From NCBI GenBank assembly GCA_963969495.1, contig OZ018326.1, positions 181,947,653 through 182,011,652 on the forward strand: a DNA stretch of 64,000 bases. The letters run 5' to 3'. Source of the DNA: Ceratothoa steindachneri. Its lineage: Eukaryota > Arthropoda > Malacostraca > Isopoda > Cymothoidae. The notes below the pieces were generated by a model, which saw only the letters and a program-made list of their open reading frames with translations, ran no database searches and was not told the origin of the DNA. The position numbers were made by a program, and so were the translations under genes. Shown one piece after another: positions 10,640 to 22,360 of this stretch. Each line of letters opens with the position of its first letter. Within the stretch, counting starts at the first letter, position 1.

Positions 10640-11275
10640 ACCTAGTGTCTATTCAGTCTCTTAAAAGCCTATTCAGAGCCTATTCAAAGACTATAAAAGC
10701 CCAAACAGTCAATAATGAGTATAATCAAAGCCTATTCATACCACATTCAAATATTATTTAATGCCTATTCAGATTCCACTCAGATACTATTCAGAGCCTA
10801 TTCAAACACTATTCAGAGACATTTAATAACATATTAAAAGCTTATTCTGTACATATTCAGAGGATATATCAAGCCTATTCAAAGTATATTCATTACTTAT
10901 TCAAAAGCTTAGTGAAACCTATTCAGTGCGTATTCTCGGCATAGGCAAAGCCTATTCTAAGTCTATTAAGAAGATATTCAAAGCATATTCTGGGTATATT
11001 CAGAACTTACTAAAATCGTTTCGAAAACCTATTTCTACCCTATTAATAGACTATTTGAAGCATATTCATACCATATTTAGAACCTATTTTAACCTATTTA
11101 GAACCTACTCAGAGCATATCCAGAGATTATTCAGAACAGTTTATTTAGAACAAATTCCAAACTTATTCAGAGCATATTCGAAGCCTTTTCAGAATTTATT
11201 TAGAGCTATTTCAAAGCTTATTCAAAGCCTATTCAGAGTCAATTTCTAGCGTATTCAGAGCTTATTCGTAGTTGT
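10640..11275 (+). repeat. Degenerate minisatellite, core AGCCTATTCAGAG
   Basis: About 630 bases of repeats near 13-14 bases long, typified by AGCCTATTCAGAG, AAGCCTATTCAAAG and GAACCTATTTAGAAC. The 107-codon open frame at 10,926-11,249 (rich in FRTYS and LFRAYSK) is a product of the repeat, not a gene. Confidence 0.85.
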
Positions 11276-11756
11276 GTCTTAGGTAAAAGCAATTAAAGGG
11301 CATCAGTGGCTGTCGTGTTTTCTTGACCTTTTACTCCTAGGATATGGAATGATATGCCAGATTTCCTGCACTAATTAGCCCAATTTGGATGCCTTTAATC
11401 ATAGCTCAAAACTCTACTTCTTCTCTCAATCGTTTTCTTGGTTACAAGAGAGATGCCTTGTGAAGCACCGAGTCATTCAAGAGCCTCGAGAGAAATCTTA
11501 ATTTTTATTATTATCTTAGATTTACTCTACTAATGGCTATAGTTGAAGTAAACCCTGAAATTGTGGAGAAAAGAAAAAGGTCCCATCATTGTGAAATGCT
11601 TGGCGAGCTAAATTCTTGTGTGTAGGAGTAGATTTTTTATATACTTATTTATTAATGATATTTAAAGATATCCAGATCAAGAAAGTATTAAAACGAAAGA
11701 TTAATTTATGTTAATATGAAAAATTCTAAATAAGTTTAGGATTTATGTTCAGTTGG
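11276..11756. other. No gene seen
   Basis: Non-repetitive DNA without a recognisable coding segment. Confidence 0.5.
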
Positions 11757-12000
11757 AGGAATCTTTAAATATTTCTTCATAAACTCACAAATTCATCAAA
11801 CTTTCTGACAAGAATGTTTAATAAGGTCAAATTCGTTTCACTTATAAGATTATAAGACAATGGGGCCATCAAAAACCCTGGCATCCATTTCTAGGCTGAC
11901 GATTTTGAATATATTTATATTTGACGACTCGACAACGTTAATTAGCGCTCGATTTCCGAAATTAACAATTTTATGCGTAAAGTAGATCTTAGTTAGATTT
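11757..12000 (+). repeat. Dispersed repeat, copy 2 (partner at 7.80-8.08 kb)
   Basis: Same order of blocks as copy 1: AGGAATCTTTAAATATTTCT, ATTCATCAAACTTTCTGACA, AAATTCGTTTCACTTATA, ATGGGGCCATCAAAAACC and TTTTATGCGTAAAGTAGATC. It has small indels relative to copy 1 and lies in direct orientation about 3.95 kb away. Confidence 0.75.
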
Positions 12001-12257
12001 CTCTCGAATTTCTTCTTCTTCAATTTATAGTCGTGACTTTTGGTTGTTTCGCAAAAGTACAACTCAAATAAAGAATCCACGTTCAAAGAAGGAACTTATA
12101 GAATTGAAAAAGTTCTTCCCTTACCGGCTATTGAAAAGTTCTGTTACACTCGTTATGACACTCTCGACAGAGGGCATGATGATTGTTTTGATGCAGTTAG
12201 ACTGGTTTTCATTGTTTGAACAACATATGAATATGTGTTTAAGTTGAAATAATAACT

Positions 12258-12600
12258 AATGTAGCCGCCCTCGGTGGCGAGCTTGCGCTCCAGGCGAGAG
12301 GTGAAGGCCGCGCACACGTTACGGACGAAGTCTTTCCTCAAGCTGGCCCACACGCGGTTGATGGAGGAGTTCAGCTCGCAATGTTGCTGTGGCGGGCCTT
12401 GATAGCTTTCCCCTTTACATACAGCCACCAACTTTAGTTAAGGAGATTAAGGACGGCGATTGCGGCGGCCAAAATTCGTTCTATCGTACAATCATTCTTG
12501 TACGGTCTTAGGCGTGTGGACCAAAGCGCCTTTCTGCTGAAAGAGGCTTTGCTCTCCTGCCCGTTGGCCACAACAAGCCTACATTGCCAGCCTCAAAATA
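12258..12600 (-). pseudogene. Tc1-like transposase C-terminal pseudogene
   Basis: A GC-richer island on the minus strand. It reads RTRMIV, then FWPPQSPSLISL, which is the family's FWPPQSPDLNPL with the catalytic Asp replaced by Ser. It continues as ESYQGPPQQHCELNSSINRVW and ASLRKDFVRNVCAAFTSRLERKLATEGGYI, the usual C-terminal tail with an alternating hydrophobic pattern. Stops and a frameshift occur between 12,430 and 12,560. The N-terminal HTH and first catalytic Asp are not present. The higher GC content sets it apart from its surroundings and suggests a younger insertion than other fragments here. It may belong to the same broad family as the pseudogene at 55-950. Confidence 0.8.
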
Positions 12601-12604
12601 TAGA

Positions 12605-13357
12605 AATGCAACAAGTAAGCCGAGACTTGTGAAATTAGCAATAGATAAATACATTTTTAAAGAATTTAGTTTTATCTATTAATTCATTTTTGAATAATAT
12701 TTAGCTGCTTTAATAGCACGAACGTTTTTCTTAAAGAATTATGCAGTATTTTTCCATGATCTTCTATGGAGATTTAGTGAGTGACTTCTTAGGTTCAGAA
12801 GTAGTTCGTTGTTCTATGGTCCTTCTATCCTTAGTCACGTTTGTTCAATACGATGCCTATTCATTTGATTAATTTGAAATATCAGCCAATGTTTACTTCT
12901 TTGTAAATTGTTAGAATATATTTTTATGAATAAAAGTTGCCAATTCTCTCAATTCAATCGATAAACTGCGTCATTGCAATTAATTTAAAAATATTGCATA
13001 TTGTGTCGCCTACGGGTGGATGTAACCCTTCAATCGCTAGCGATGGATGAAAATATATTAGTGTGAGTGACGGCAAAAGTGAAAGATAAAATAGACCAAC
13101 TGAAACAATCTTTAGAGGATGTTGAATTGGTCTATTGGATACAGACACTTGCTTCATGTCCGATGTAGATGGGGTGAAAGATTTTATTGTAGCCACATAT
13201 CCTAACTGCGTCATTAAAGCTTATTTTTAAAAAATAGGCTTCATTGCCAAATATTTTTTTTTCTGAATTATGATTCATTATGCAGGACATCAGCAATGGT
13301 TCTTCGACCTTTCTTGCAAATATTTTTTAGAAAGAACCAGGCAATGGCTTCGCTATT
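12605..13357. other. No gene seen
   Basis: AT-rich. An 86-codon minus-strand open frame at 12,954-13,214 has no recognisable domain. Confidence 0.5.
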
Positions 13358-13374
13358 CCCCCCCCCCCCCCCCC
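13358..13374. repeat. Poly-C tract, 17 C
   Basis: Uninterrupted run of about 17 C on the plus strand. Its length may be affected by sequencing error. Confidence 0.9.
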
Positions 13375-13439
13375 ACCTACGGGAATGGCATGCACTTCGC
13401 TACTAAGATTAAAATTTAAAATCTAAAAAAAAGCAGCCA

Positions 13440-13700
13440 TGGATATATTTTTTTAAATTTTCTGAACTTCGCCAATTATAATAGTTTTAACGAGGAACTC
13501 TAAACTAAATTTTACCCCTTTCAAAATACCACTTGCTAAAATATAGATTTATAGAAGATATATAAAAATAAATTTTCTGAACTTCACCATTTCTAATTCT
13601 TTGGGTTTTAAAATATTGAAAAAGTTCGATACTTATATTTATTTCTGAACTTCACCATTTTGTTTTTTGATATTATAAAAGAATTATTAGAAATAACTTT
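13440..13700 (-). repeat. Tandem copies of a TTCTGAACTTCACCATTT motif
   Basis: TTTTCTGAACTTC(A/G)CCA occurs near 13,460, 13,575 and 13,643, within AT-rich linkers of roughly 70-115 bases. The reverse complement (AATGGTGAAGTTCAGAAAA) also occurs near 42,690, so the motif is dispersed. The origin is unclear. Confidence 0.5.
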
Positions 13701-13792
13701 GCTAAAAAAATATATGTCATAGCCAAACTAAGATGAAATTTTTATTTAAATCCTCAACAAAAATTATCTTCTTAAATTATAGAGTTAGTGAT

Positions 13793-13824
13793 TATGATGA
13801 TGATGATGATGACGATGATGATAA
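13793..13824. repeat. (GAT)n microsatellite
   Basis: Short GAT repeat with one GAC. It lies inside an open frame (13,733-14,062) that I do not regard as a gene because the rest has no domain and biased composition. Confidence 0.9.
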
Positions 13825-14161
13825 GTTCCTTCATAATACCATCTTACGTTGCAATGAATGCAATTGCTTTGATTTTCATCTAGTTTGCGACAACAATGTG
13901 ACAAGATGGAATCGAGAGCGAGGAATTTTCCCTTTGACATTTAATCGTAATAGCAACAAAACCGCATCGTGCAGAGAGTTAGCAAGGAGGGATCTGATAA
14001 GAAAGCTTTTTTATAATAACAACAAGCCGCTGTTTTCTTCCTTAACAGGAAGAGCTTGGTGACACAGGCACCCCTGAGTGGGGTGTGGCCTGCGGCCTTA
14101 TTTGCTAATCTTAACCGCCTTTTTTAATCCCATTTATACTCTTTATTTAAACACCCTGAAC

Positions 14162-14281
14162 ACCCTTTTCTTCTTCATCCTCATCTTCATCTTCTTCTTC
14201 ATCTTCATCATCTTCATAATCATCTTCTTCTTCTTCTTCTTCTTCTTCTTCTTCTTCTTCTTCTTCTTCTTCTTCTTCTTC
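14162..14281. repeat. (TTC)n microsatellite, imperfect then pure
   Basis: Mixed TTC/ATC/CTC triplets followed by about 57 bases of pure TCT repeats. Poly-Phe, poly-Lys and poly-Glu frames on the two strands are artefacts of this array. Confidence 0.95.
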
Positions 14282-14960
14282 CACGTAGTGGATAGTAGGT
14301 CGGTAAATATGTTTAAAAACCGTCTCGTCGCGCACTTAAATAGTATAAATATAACGTAGTCTGAGCACAGTAAATAAAAACGTCTTTGCAAAAGAAGTTT
14401 GGAGCGGAGGAACAACGAGGGTAAAAATGATGACTAAAAATGATGCCAGCGATTTCTCTTGCATGTTTAGTTTAGATATCCATTTTCTTTTCTGCCTATC
14501 CTATAAATAGTCTTACTATCTTAAAACTAGATTTTCACCACTAGCAGTCGAGGGCTGCGGAAGTTGAGAAGAAAAACTTTCTATCACCCCCCCTAGGTTG
14601 AAGTAATTAATATGCATGACAATGTACACATGTAGATAAGTGTGTACAGTAGATTATATATTTAAAAAAAAAATTAAAAAAATAATAATAAAAAAATAAA
14701 GCATGTTAGAGATACACTCGTAGATAAGTGTGTATCGTAGTTTTGGATTTAGTGTAGCGGACTAGCCTCGAGCGGACCTTAGGGTCTTTGCTGGTCCTAG
14801 ATTCTGTAGTTCTGCAGTTCTGTAGTTCTTATAAAGGAATTATTAGAAATAACTTTGATACCAAATTTAAATCTACTTAGCATCGTGAATAATTATATGT
14901 AAATACCAAAATAAATCCCCCCCCCCCAATTAACATTAAGCAAGAACATCTATAAAGTAA
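14282..14960. other. No gene; short duplicated motif
   Basis: AT-rich DNA. GTAGATAAGTGTGTA is found twice (near 14,632 and 14,721) and TCTGTAGTTCTGCAGTTCTG forms a tiny tandem repeat near 14,802. A C-run lies near 14,920. Confidence 0.6.
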
Positions 14961-17900
14961 ACTTATCTTACCATATAATAATATAAGACAAATAGAAAGG
15001 CAAAAGAATAACAAGATAAATAAAACGGGAAAGATGAAACAACAAAATAATAAGAAAATAAAATTTGAAAGAGAAAAGCAAATGAATAAAAAAATAAAAA
15101 TAAATGAGCAAGAGAAAATAAAAGAATAATGAGTATATTAAAAGGTAAAAGAGAAACCCCCAAAATAAAAGAATAATACAAAAAATAAATAGGAAAGCAA
15201 AAGAATAAATGAGCGAAAAGAGAAAAGGCAAAATAATGATAAGAAAAATAAAATGGAAAAGAGAAAGGCACAAGTATAATAAAAGGAGAAAGAGCAAAAA
15301 AATAAATAATAAAAGGACAAGCAATGAGCAAATTATTAATAAGGATAAAAGAGGAGAGAGAATAGCTACAGAATAATAAAAAAAATTAAAAGGGGAAAAA
15401 AGCTTAAGGCCAATAAGAATAATAAAAAGACATGAAAAAACCCATTTAATAATAATACGAATAATTAAAGGGAACATAGTAAAGTAGAATAATAATAAAG
15501 TTAAAAGTGTAAACTAAAAGAATAATAAGATACAGATAAGATAAAAGAGGAAAGAGAAAAGCTAAGAATACTAAAATAGAGAGGAAAGTTAAAGTATAAT
15601 AATAATAAAGAGGACGAGAGAAAAGCAAAATAAAGATAAGTAATAAAGGGAAAAGATAAATGCTCAATAATCATAATAGGGTTAAGAGAAGAGTAAAATA
15701 TTAATAAAACGTATAGAGAAAAGAAAAATAATAAGAGAATATAGAGAGAAAGAGAAAAGCTAAAGAATAATTAAACCAAGAAGAGAAAAGCTATATAATT
15801 TTAGGGAAAGAAAAAGCTAAAGAATCGTGAAAAGTGAAAAAGAAAAGTAAATGATTGAAAAATACACCAAGAAAATAACAAAATAAAAATTAAATGATGA
15901 AAGGAAAAAGGAAAGCACAAGAATAATAACAGACGAAATAGGAAATCAAAAGAATGAAAAAAAGGGAAAATCGAAAGGTTTATGGTCAATAAGAATAATT
16001 ATATAGGAAAGTTAAAATACAAGAATAATAAAAGAGTAAACAACCAAAAAAAAGAATAAAAAAGTAAAGAAAAATAAAAAAAATAAGAGGAGAAAAAGAA
16101 AAGCTCAGGAATGATTGAATCGGAACGAGGAAGGTAGAAGAATGATAAAATTGTACATAAGAAAAGCAAAGTAATAATAATAAAGGCGAAATAAAAATGC
16201 TAAAGAATAATAAAAGTGGCTGGAGAAAGTGCAAGAATATTAAGAGGGAAAACAAAAAGAATAATAAGGATAATGAAAAGAGAAAGAGCAAAAAAAAGAA
16301 TAATAAAAATAGGGCAGAAACGCTAAAGAGTAATATGGAAAATAAAAGGAGAAAGAGAAAAGTTAAACTATAATAAGAATATAAAAAGGGTCAAAAGAAG
16401 AGCAAAAAATGCCAAGAATAATAAAAGGGGAAATAGAGTTGTTAAAGAAAGATAATGATCCTAAATGAGGAAAGGGAAAAGTTAAAGAATCAGGAGACGA
16501 GAAAGAGAGAATCTAAGAAATAATAAAATGAGCAAGAGAAAATAAAAATAAGAATAAAAAATAAACGGGGAAAGAAAAATGCTAAATAATAAGAAAGAAG
16601 TTAAAATGGAATAGAGAAAAGCACAAGAATAAGAAAATGTAAAAGAGTAAACGAAAGGATAATAGTTGGGAAAAGAGAAAAGAAAAATAACAATAATTAT
16701 TATAAACAAGAAATTGAAGAGGTAAAGAATAATAAAAGTGGCAATATAAAAGTATATTAAAAGGGAAAGTTTAAATTAAAATAAGAATAAAACAGTACAG
16801 GAGCAGAGAAAAATAGGAATAATAAAATCGGAAATAGAAATATTGAATAATAATAAAAAAAATGCGATCGAGAAAAGCAAAGGAATAATAAAAGTTCGGA
16901 GATCAAACTAAAAGAGTACTAAAAAGTTCAAGAGAAGAGCACAATAATAATAAGTTAATTAAAAGTGTATAGAGAAAAGCACCTGAATCATAAAAAGGGA
17001 AGGAAAAAACAAAAGAATAATTAGAATAATAAAATAGCACAAGATTACGAAAATGGAAAAATGCAAACGAAAGGAAAATAAAATGGACAAGAGAAAAGGC
17101 CCCAAAACAATAATGATGATGAAGGTGAAATTGAAGAGGCAAATAATAATAAAAGCGTCAATAGACAAGCAGAAGAATATTAAAAGGGAAAATTTAAATT
17201 AAAATAAGAATAAAAAGGGACATGAGCGAAGCAAAAAAGGAATAATAAAATAGGAAATTTGAATGATAAATAATAATAACAATAAAAAAAGCGATCGAGA
17301 AACCAGAAGAATAATAAAAGGGGGAAGATCAAATTCAAAGAGTTAATAATAAGGACAAGAAAAGGGAAAAATAATAATGTGAATATTAAAAAGGGGTAGA
17401 GAAAAGCACAAGAATTATAAAAAGGAAAATAGAAAATAAATGAATAATAAGAATAATAAAAGAGGAAAGAGAAAATAAAAATAATAATTAAAGGTAAATA
17501 TTACGAAAAAAATAATAAAAGGGACAAGAGAAATTCAATATAATAATAAAAATAATAGAAAAGAAATGAGAAAATCTACAAAGTAATAAGAATAGTAAAG
17601 GAGGATAGAGAAAAAGCTCCATAATCATAAAAGAGGAAAGAAAAAGCAAACAAAAGAATAATAATAATAAGGAGAATGGAAAAGCTAAATAATAATAAGA
17701 ATAATAAATGGGAAAAGAAAAAAGCTTATGGATACTACAGAGGAAAGAACAAAGAAAATAAAAATAAAAAGAACAAGAAAAATTGAATAAAATAATGACC
17801 AGTGGGATTTAAATGTACCAGAATAATAAAAAGGGGGAAGAGCATAGAAGACAATAATAAAAAGGCACAAAAGAAAATCAAAATAACAATGATAAAATGT

Positions 17901-18290
17901 AATGAGAAGTGCTAAAGATTAATAATAAAAAGGATAATAGAAAACCACAAGAATAAGAGAAAGGGAAAGGGCAAAGTAAAAGACTAAAAAAGGCACAGAG
18001 AAAGAAAATTAAGAAAAATAAAAAGGTAACGAGAAATGCTACAGAATAATAAGAATAGAAAAAGTGGATAGAAATTAACACAAGAATAACAAAAGGGGGA
18101 AAAACAAAGAAAAAGAATAATAAAAAGGGACGAGAGAAAATCAAATTAAGAATAATAAAAAAGGAAAGCAGAATTCTAAAGATTTAGAAGAATAATCACC
18201 TGGTATAAAGAAAACACAAGAATAATTAAAGATGAAAGGGCAAAGCAAATGAATAATTAAAGAGACAAGAGAAAAGCCTGAGCCCAAATG
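14960..18290 (+). repeat. 3.3-kb degenerate purine-biased minisatellite
   Basis: The plus strand is almost entirely A and G with little C or T. It is built from variants of AGAATAATAAAAGGGGAAAG and AGAGAAAAGCAAAAG, with a loose period of about 30-35 bases. Every long open frame here is on the minus strand and rich in Phe, Leu, Tyr, Ser and Ile, as expected for the complement of a purine-rich array, so none is called as a gene. The copies are strongly diverged, showing that the array is old. Confidence 0.9.
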
Positions 18291-18630
18291 AATTCTTCTC
18301 TGAGGAAAAAAGTTCTTCATTTGATGAGTTCGCAAATGGTCCGCGTCTCGGAGCGACTCTTTGGTGTTTCTTTCGTTAAATGAGTGAAAGGAGGGAGGTG
18401 GTGCAAATGACGCACGTATTTCACCTAAACAGATTAGCGAACAAAGGTAAATTAAGTAAAATGTTAATGACACTGGTCTGCATGATTCTTTTTATTGACT
18501 TTCAGACATCTTTTTCAAAATATATATGAAAAATGGTGATTTACTTGGTTTTTTATTCATCTTTATCACATCACGTTGTTGACTTAAACGGAAACGTTAC
18601 TTTTCTCTTTTTGTATAGTATAAGTAAATA
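18291..18630. other. No gene seen
   Basis: Ordinary composition resumes after the purine array. No gene was recognised. Confidence 0.5.
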
Positions 18631-18637
18631 TTTATAT

Positions 18638-18640
<3 letters not shown>

Positions 18641-18707
<67 letters not shown>
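18641..18707. repeat. (AT)n microsatellite
   Basis: AT dinucleotide array. No clear PLE or SINE tail could be seen next to it. Confidence 0.95.
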
Positions 18708-18713
<6 letters not shown>

Positions 18714-18818
18714 ATATATATACATAATATATGTTTACATTATATAATAGTTCTATATATATTATAGATATATTTCTAATATTGCTAATATATTTTTCTT
18801 TATTTTTAGATTGTGAAT

Positions 18819-20383
18819 ATGTCTAGAGGCTGTATAAATTCAGCAGACATATTTTGCTATGTCTGCGGGCAATTCACCCCATCCAATTCCCTGAGCAATA
18901 TTACTTCTTTGTTGAAGCGTTATCATTTAGCTTATTTTGACTGCAGATTAGGAGACCAAGACAAGCGATTTGCCCCACACAAAGCTTGCAAGAGTTGCAT
19001 CTGTAAGCTCCAAATGTGGTCAGTTGGAAAACTTAAATGTATGCCCTTTGGAGTACCAATGGTATGGCGAGAGCAGAAGAATCACCATGGTGACTGCTAC
19101 TTTTGTATGACTAGAGAGGCAGGATTCAATAAGAAGACTAAAGATCGCATAATATAACCAAATATTCCCTCAGCAATAAGGCCTGTTCTGCAGTCAGATG
19201 ATACACCTGTGCCTGTGCCAGCTGACATATAGGAAATTTCATCAGAGTCCGATACAAGTGATACTAATCAGAAGGAAGTAGACTATAAACCACCAACAAA
19301 TGACGATCCCAAACTCTTTAGCCAAGCTGAGCTCAACGACCTGGTGCGAGACCTTAACCTTCCAAAAGAAAGTGCAGCACAGTTACTCGGCTCTAGACTG
19401 AAGGAACACAGGCTTCTAGGTTCTGGAACAATATTCGCTTGGTGCCGTCATCGTGAAGCGGAATTCATTCAGTTTTTAAGAAAGAGGATTCCTTAGTTTT
19501 ATGTTTAAATATTTCTGTCCTTATCGAACACATGGGGATGCCATACAAAGCAGATGAATGGAGGCTCTTCATTGATTCTTTTAACAGAAGTTTAAATGCT
19601 GTTATTCTCTACAATGACAACACAGCTGCGTTTGTACTAATTGGCCATAGTATCCAAATGTCCGAAATCTACGAAAATTTGAAAACACTAATAACTGCAA
19701 TCAAGTGATTTGTGGTGATTTAAAAGTTATTTCTCTTTTACTAGGTCTTCAAAGAGGATACACCAAGTATCCTTGTTTTTTGTGTCTCTGGGATAGTATA
19801 TGTGACAGCCAGCACTATGAAAAAAAGGACTGGCCACCAAGAACCAGCTGTTTACCCGGAAATCACAACGTGAAGGCTATTCCTCTAGTTGACCCTACCA
19901 AAAGTATGCTACCACCACTTCACATCAAATTAGGGCTTATGAAAGATTTTGCGAAGGCCTTGAACAAGAATGGAGCTGCTTTCAAGTATCAGTAGGTGAA
20001 TGCCTGGTTTTTATTCAAGCAGATTGTCCATAACATCTTGGGAAACAACCCTCTCCCAAGAATATGAAAAAATTATCCAAGATCTGATTCCAAGTTTCCA
20101 GCAACTTGGGTCTAGAATGAGCGTGAAGATGCACTTTTCACATTCACATCTTGACTATTTTCCCACGAATTGTGAGAACTAGAGTAAGGAACAAGGTGAG
20201 CGTTTCCATCAGGATATTTGCACCATAGAAACTCAATACCAGGGCAAATGGAATGTTAGCATGATGGCGGATTACTGCTGGTCATTGAAACGTGATGGTC
20301 CCGATGCACAGCACAAGCGGAAATCACAGTGGTACGCCTTCCTAAGAACCATGAGATTATGTTTTTTTACATTCATTTAATTT
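18819..20383 (+). pseudogene. Pseudogene of a multicopy zinc-binding, putatively transposon-derived protein family
   Basis: Starts ATG at 18,819, just after a good acceptor-like TTCTTTATTTTTAG. Residues 1-115 carry Cys pairs CYVC, CKSC and CYFC with spaced His (a zinc-binding head, FAPHKACKSCICKL). Then, across stops at 19,156, near 19,230 and near 19,495 and two or more frameshifts, the core follows. In order it contains LNDLVRDLNLPKESAAQLLG, SRLKEHRLLG, FAWCRHREAEFIQF, ADEWRLFIDSFNRSL, ICGDLKVISLLLGLQRGYTK, YPCFLCLWDS, LPPLHIKLGLMKDFAKAL, HSHLDYFP, EQGERFHQD and MMADYCWSLKRD. I know this arrangement as a highly multicopy, mostly unannotated family in spiders, crustaceans and cnidarians that behaves like a mobile element. 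Its enzymatic class is not established to my knowledge. No terminal repeats were found. The copy is dead. Confidence 0.75.
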
Positions 20384-21617
20384 GATGCTGATGATTTTGA
20401 TTCATTTCATTATAACCGTCATTTATTTCATGTTGATTTGGTATACATATGTTCTTAAAACTAAAATAATGTGCTTTTCCATGAATACTTATTCATTTTA
20501 AATAATTAACAATATAGTAAAAATGAAAATTTATTGTTATAATTAATTTGTATCTTATTCAAAATACTTACGTGATAGAGAAAAATGGTTTAGATAGTTA
20601 AAACCAGCAACCCAAGAATATGTAAGATAACATCCATGAGTAAAAATAAAAATTAAAAAGTTCCAAAATGCAGACCAGTGATTATTGAATATAATAGGAA
20701 TATTATAATGTGTAAAGTGTAAAAAAAACAAACCTTGGAACAACTTCCTGTGGAAAGTATATGGGATATAATTAAATCCAAGCTCCATCAAGGTGAAATT
20801 AATTATAATGGTAAACCGTTTGTCTCATTGAAATCAAAGTGAAAGGCGATATTACATCGCTTAAAGTGGAATTATGAAAAAGAACTATTGGATTCATTAT
20901 AAATTTTACCCAGAGGCAATATTTTCCTTTACTCAGATTATCTTACAACTCATTATTTAAAGGAAGTCATGAATTTTAAATTTTTACCGAAGGCCGAGAG
21001 CCGAAATCCTTTGATCTCATAGAATTGAAGCCTTAGACCCTCTTATTCTGAGCGTTGATTTCACATCAACGACAGAATGTATATAGGATATAGGACACCT
21101 ATTTGTTTGTGAGCATTTTTATAGCATTTACGAGTACCATTAGCTTTTCTCAATCATATTTGGGAGAACGAAGATTTTTGGCTTTTTTTTTAGTCACGTG
21201 CATCTCTATATCTCTGTATGCCGGTCGTTCCGTTTGTCTCCGTTTTGCTATTTTTTGTTTTGGTTATAACAATTTGGTTGTAATTATTCTGCCGTTTCTA
21301 ACGAAATTTGAAACCCTTTTGTTGTTTCACATTCTCTTTGGAGTGATATAATTGCCAAGGTCCTCTCAAATTTAATCCGGGAACTATTGAAAGTTTTGAA
21401 GGTTGTAAGGTTATAAATTAGAATAAGTGAGAGCACGTTACTTTTGTCAGCAGACCTCATTTATTAAATTATCACGTCATCAAGATAATTAAATTTTATA
21501 TTAAGGAAACACTCATAACGATTTAATTATCCAAAAACACTAGTGACTAAAAACATCATAAAAACAAAGTAATGGAAATAAATTAAATTTGAAAAATGTC
21601 TATTCAATAAGAATATT
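20384..21617. other. No gene seen
   Basis: AT-rich DNA. Two short open frames (20,555-20,791 minus and 21,103-21,351 plus) are aromatic-rich with no domain, and are probably chance. Confidence 0.5.
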
Positions 21618-22330
<713 letters not shown>

Positions 22331-22360
22331 TGAAAGGTGTAGTCCAGTTCTTTCAGATCT

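Noticed and set aside
10926..11249. 107-codon open frame rich in FRTYS-like repeats
   Set aside because: Entirely inside the AGCCTATTCAGAG minisatellite. The peptide repeats mirror the DNA units.
13733..14062. 109-codon frame with an Asp run and two CXXC motifs
   Set aside because: The Asp run is a GAT microsatellite. The apparent CNECNC cysteines do not form a known finger, and nothing upstream or downstream supports a gene.
14147..14415. Poly-Glu and poly-Lys open frames on the minus strand
   Set aside because: Translation of the (TTC)n microsatellite in two frames.
14968..18144. Many minus-strand open frames rich in Phe, Leu, Tyr and Ser, up to 169 codons, resembling membrane proteins
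   Set aside because: They are the complement of a purine-rich minisatellite. All frames have the same composition, and there is no hydrophilic loop pattern or start context.
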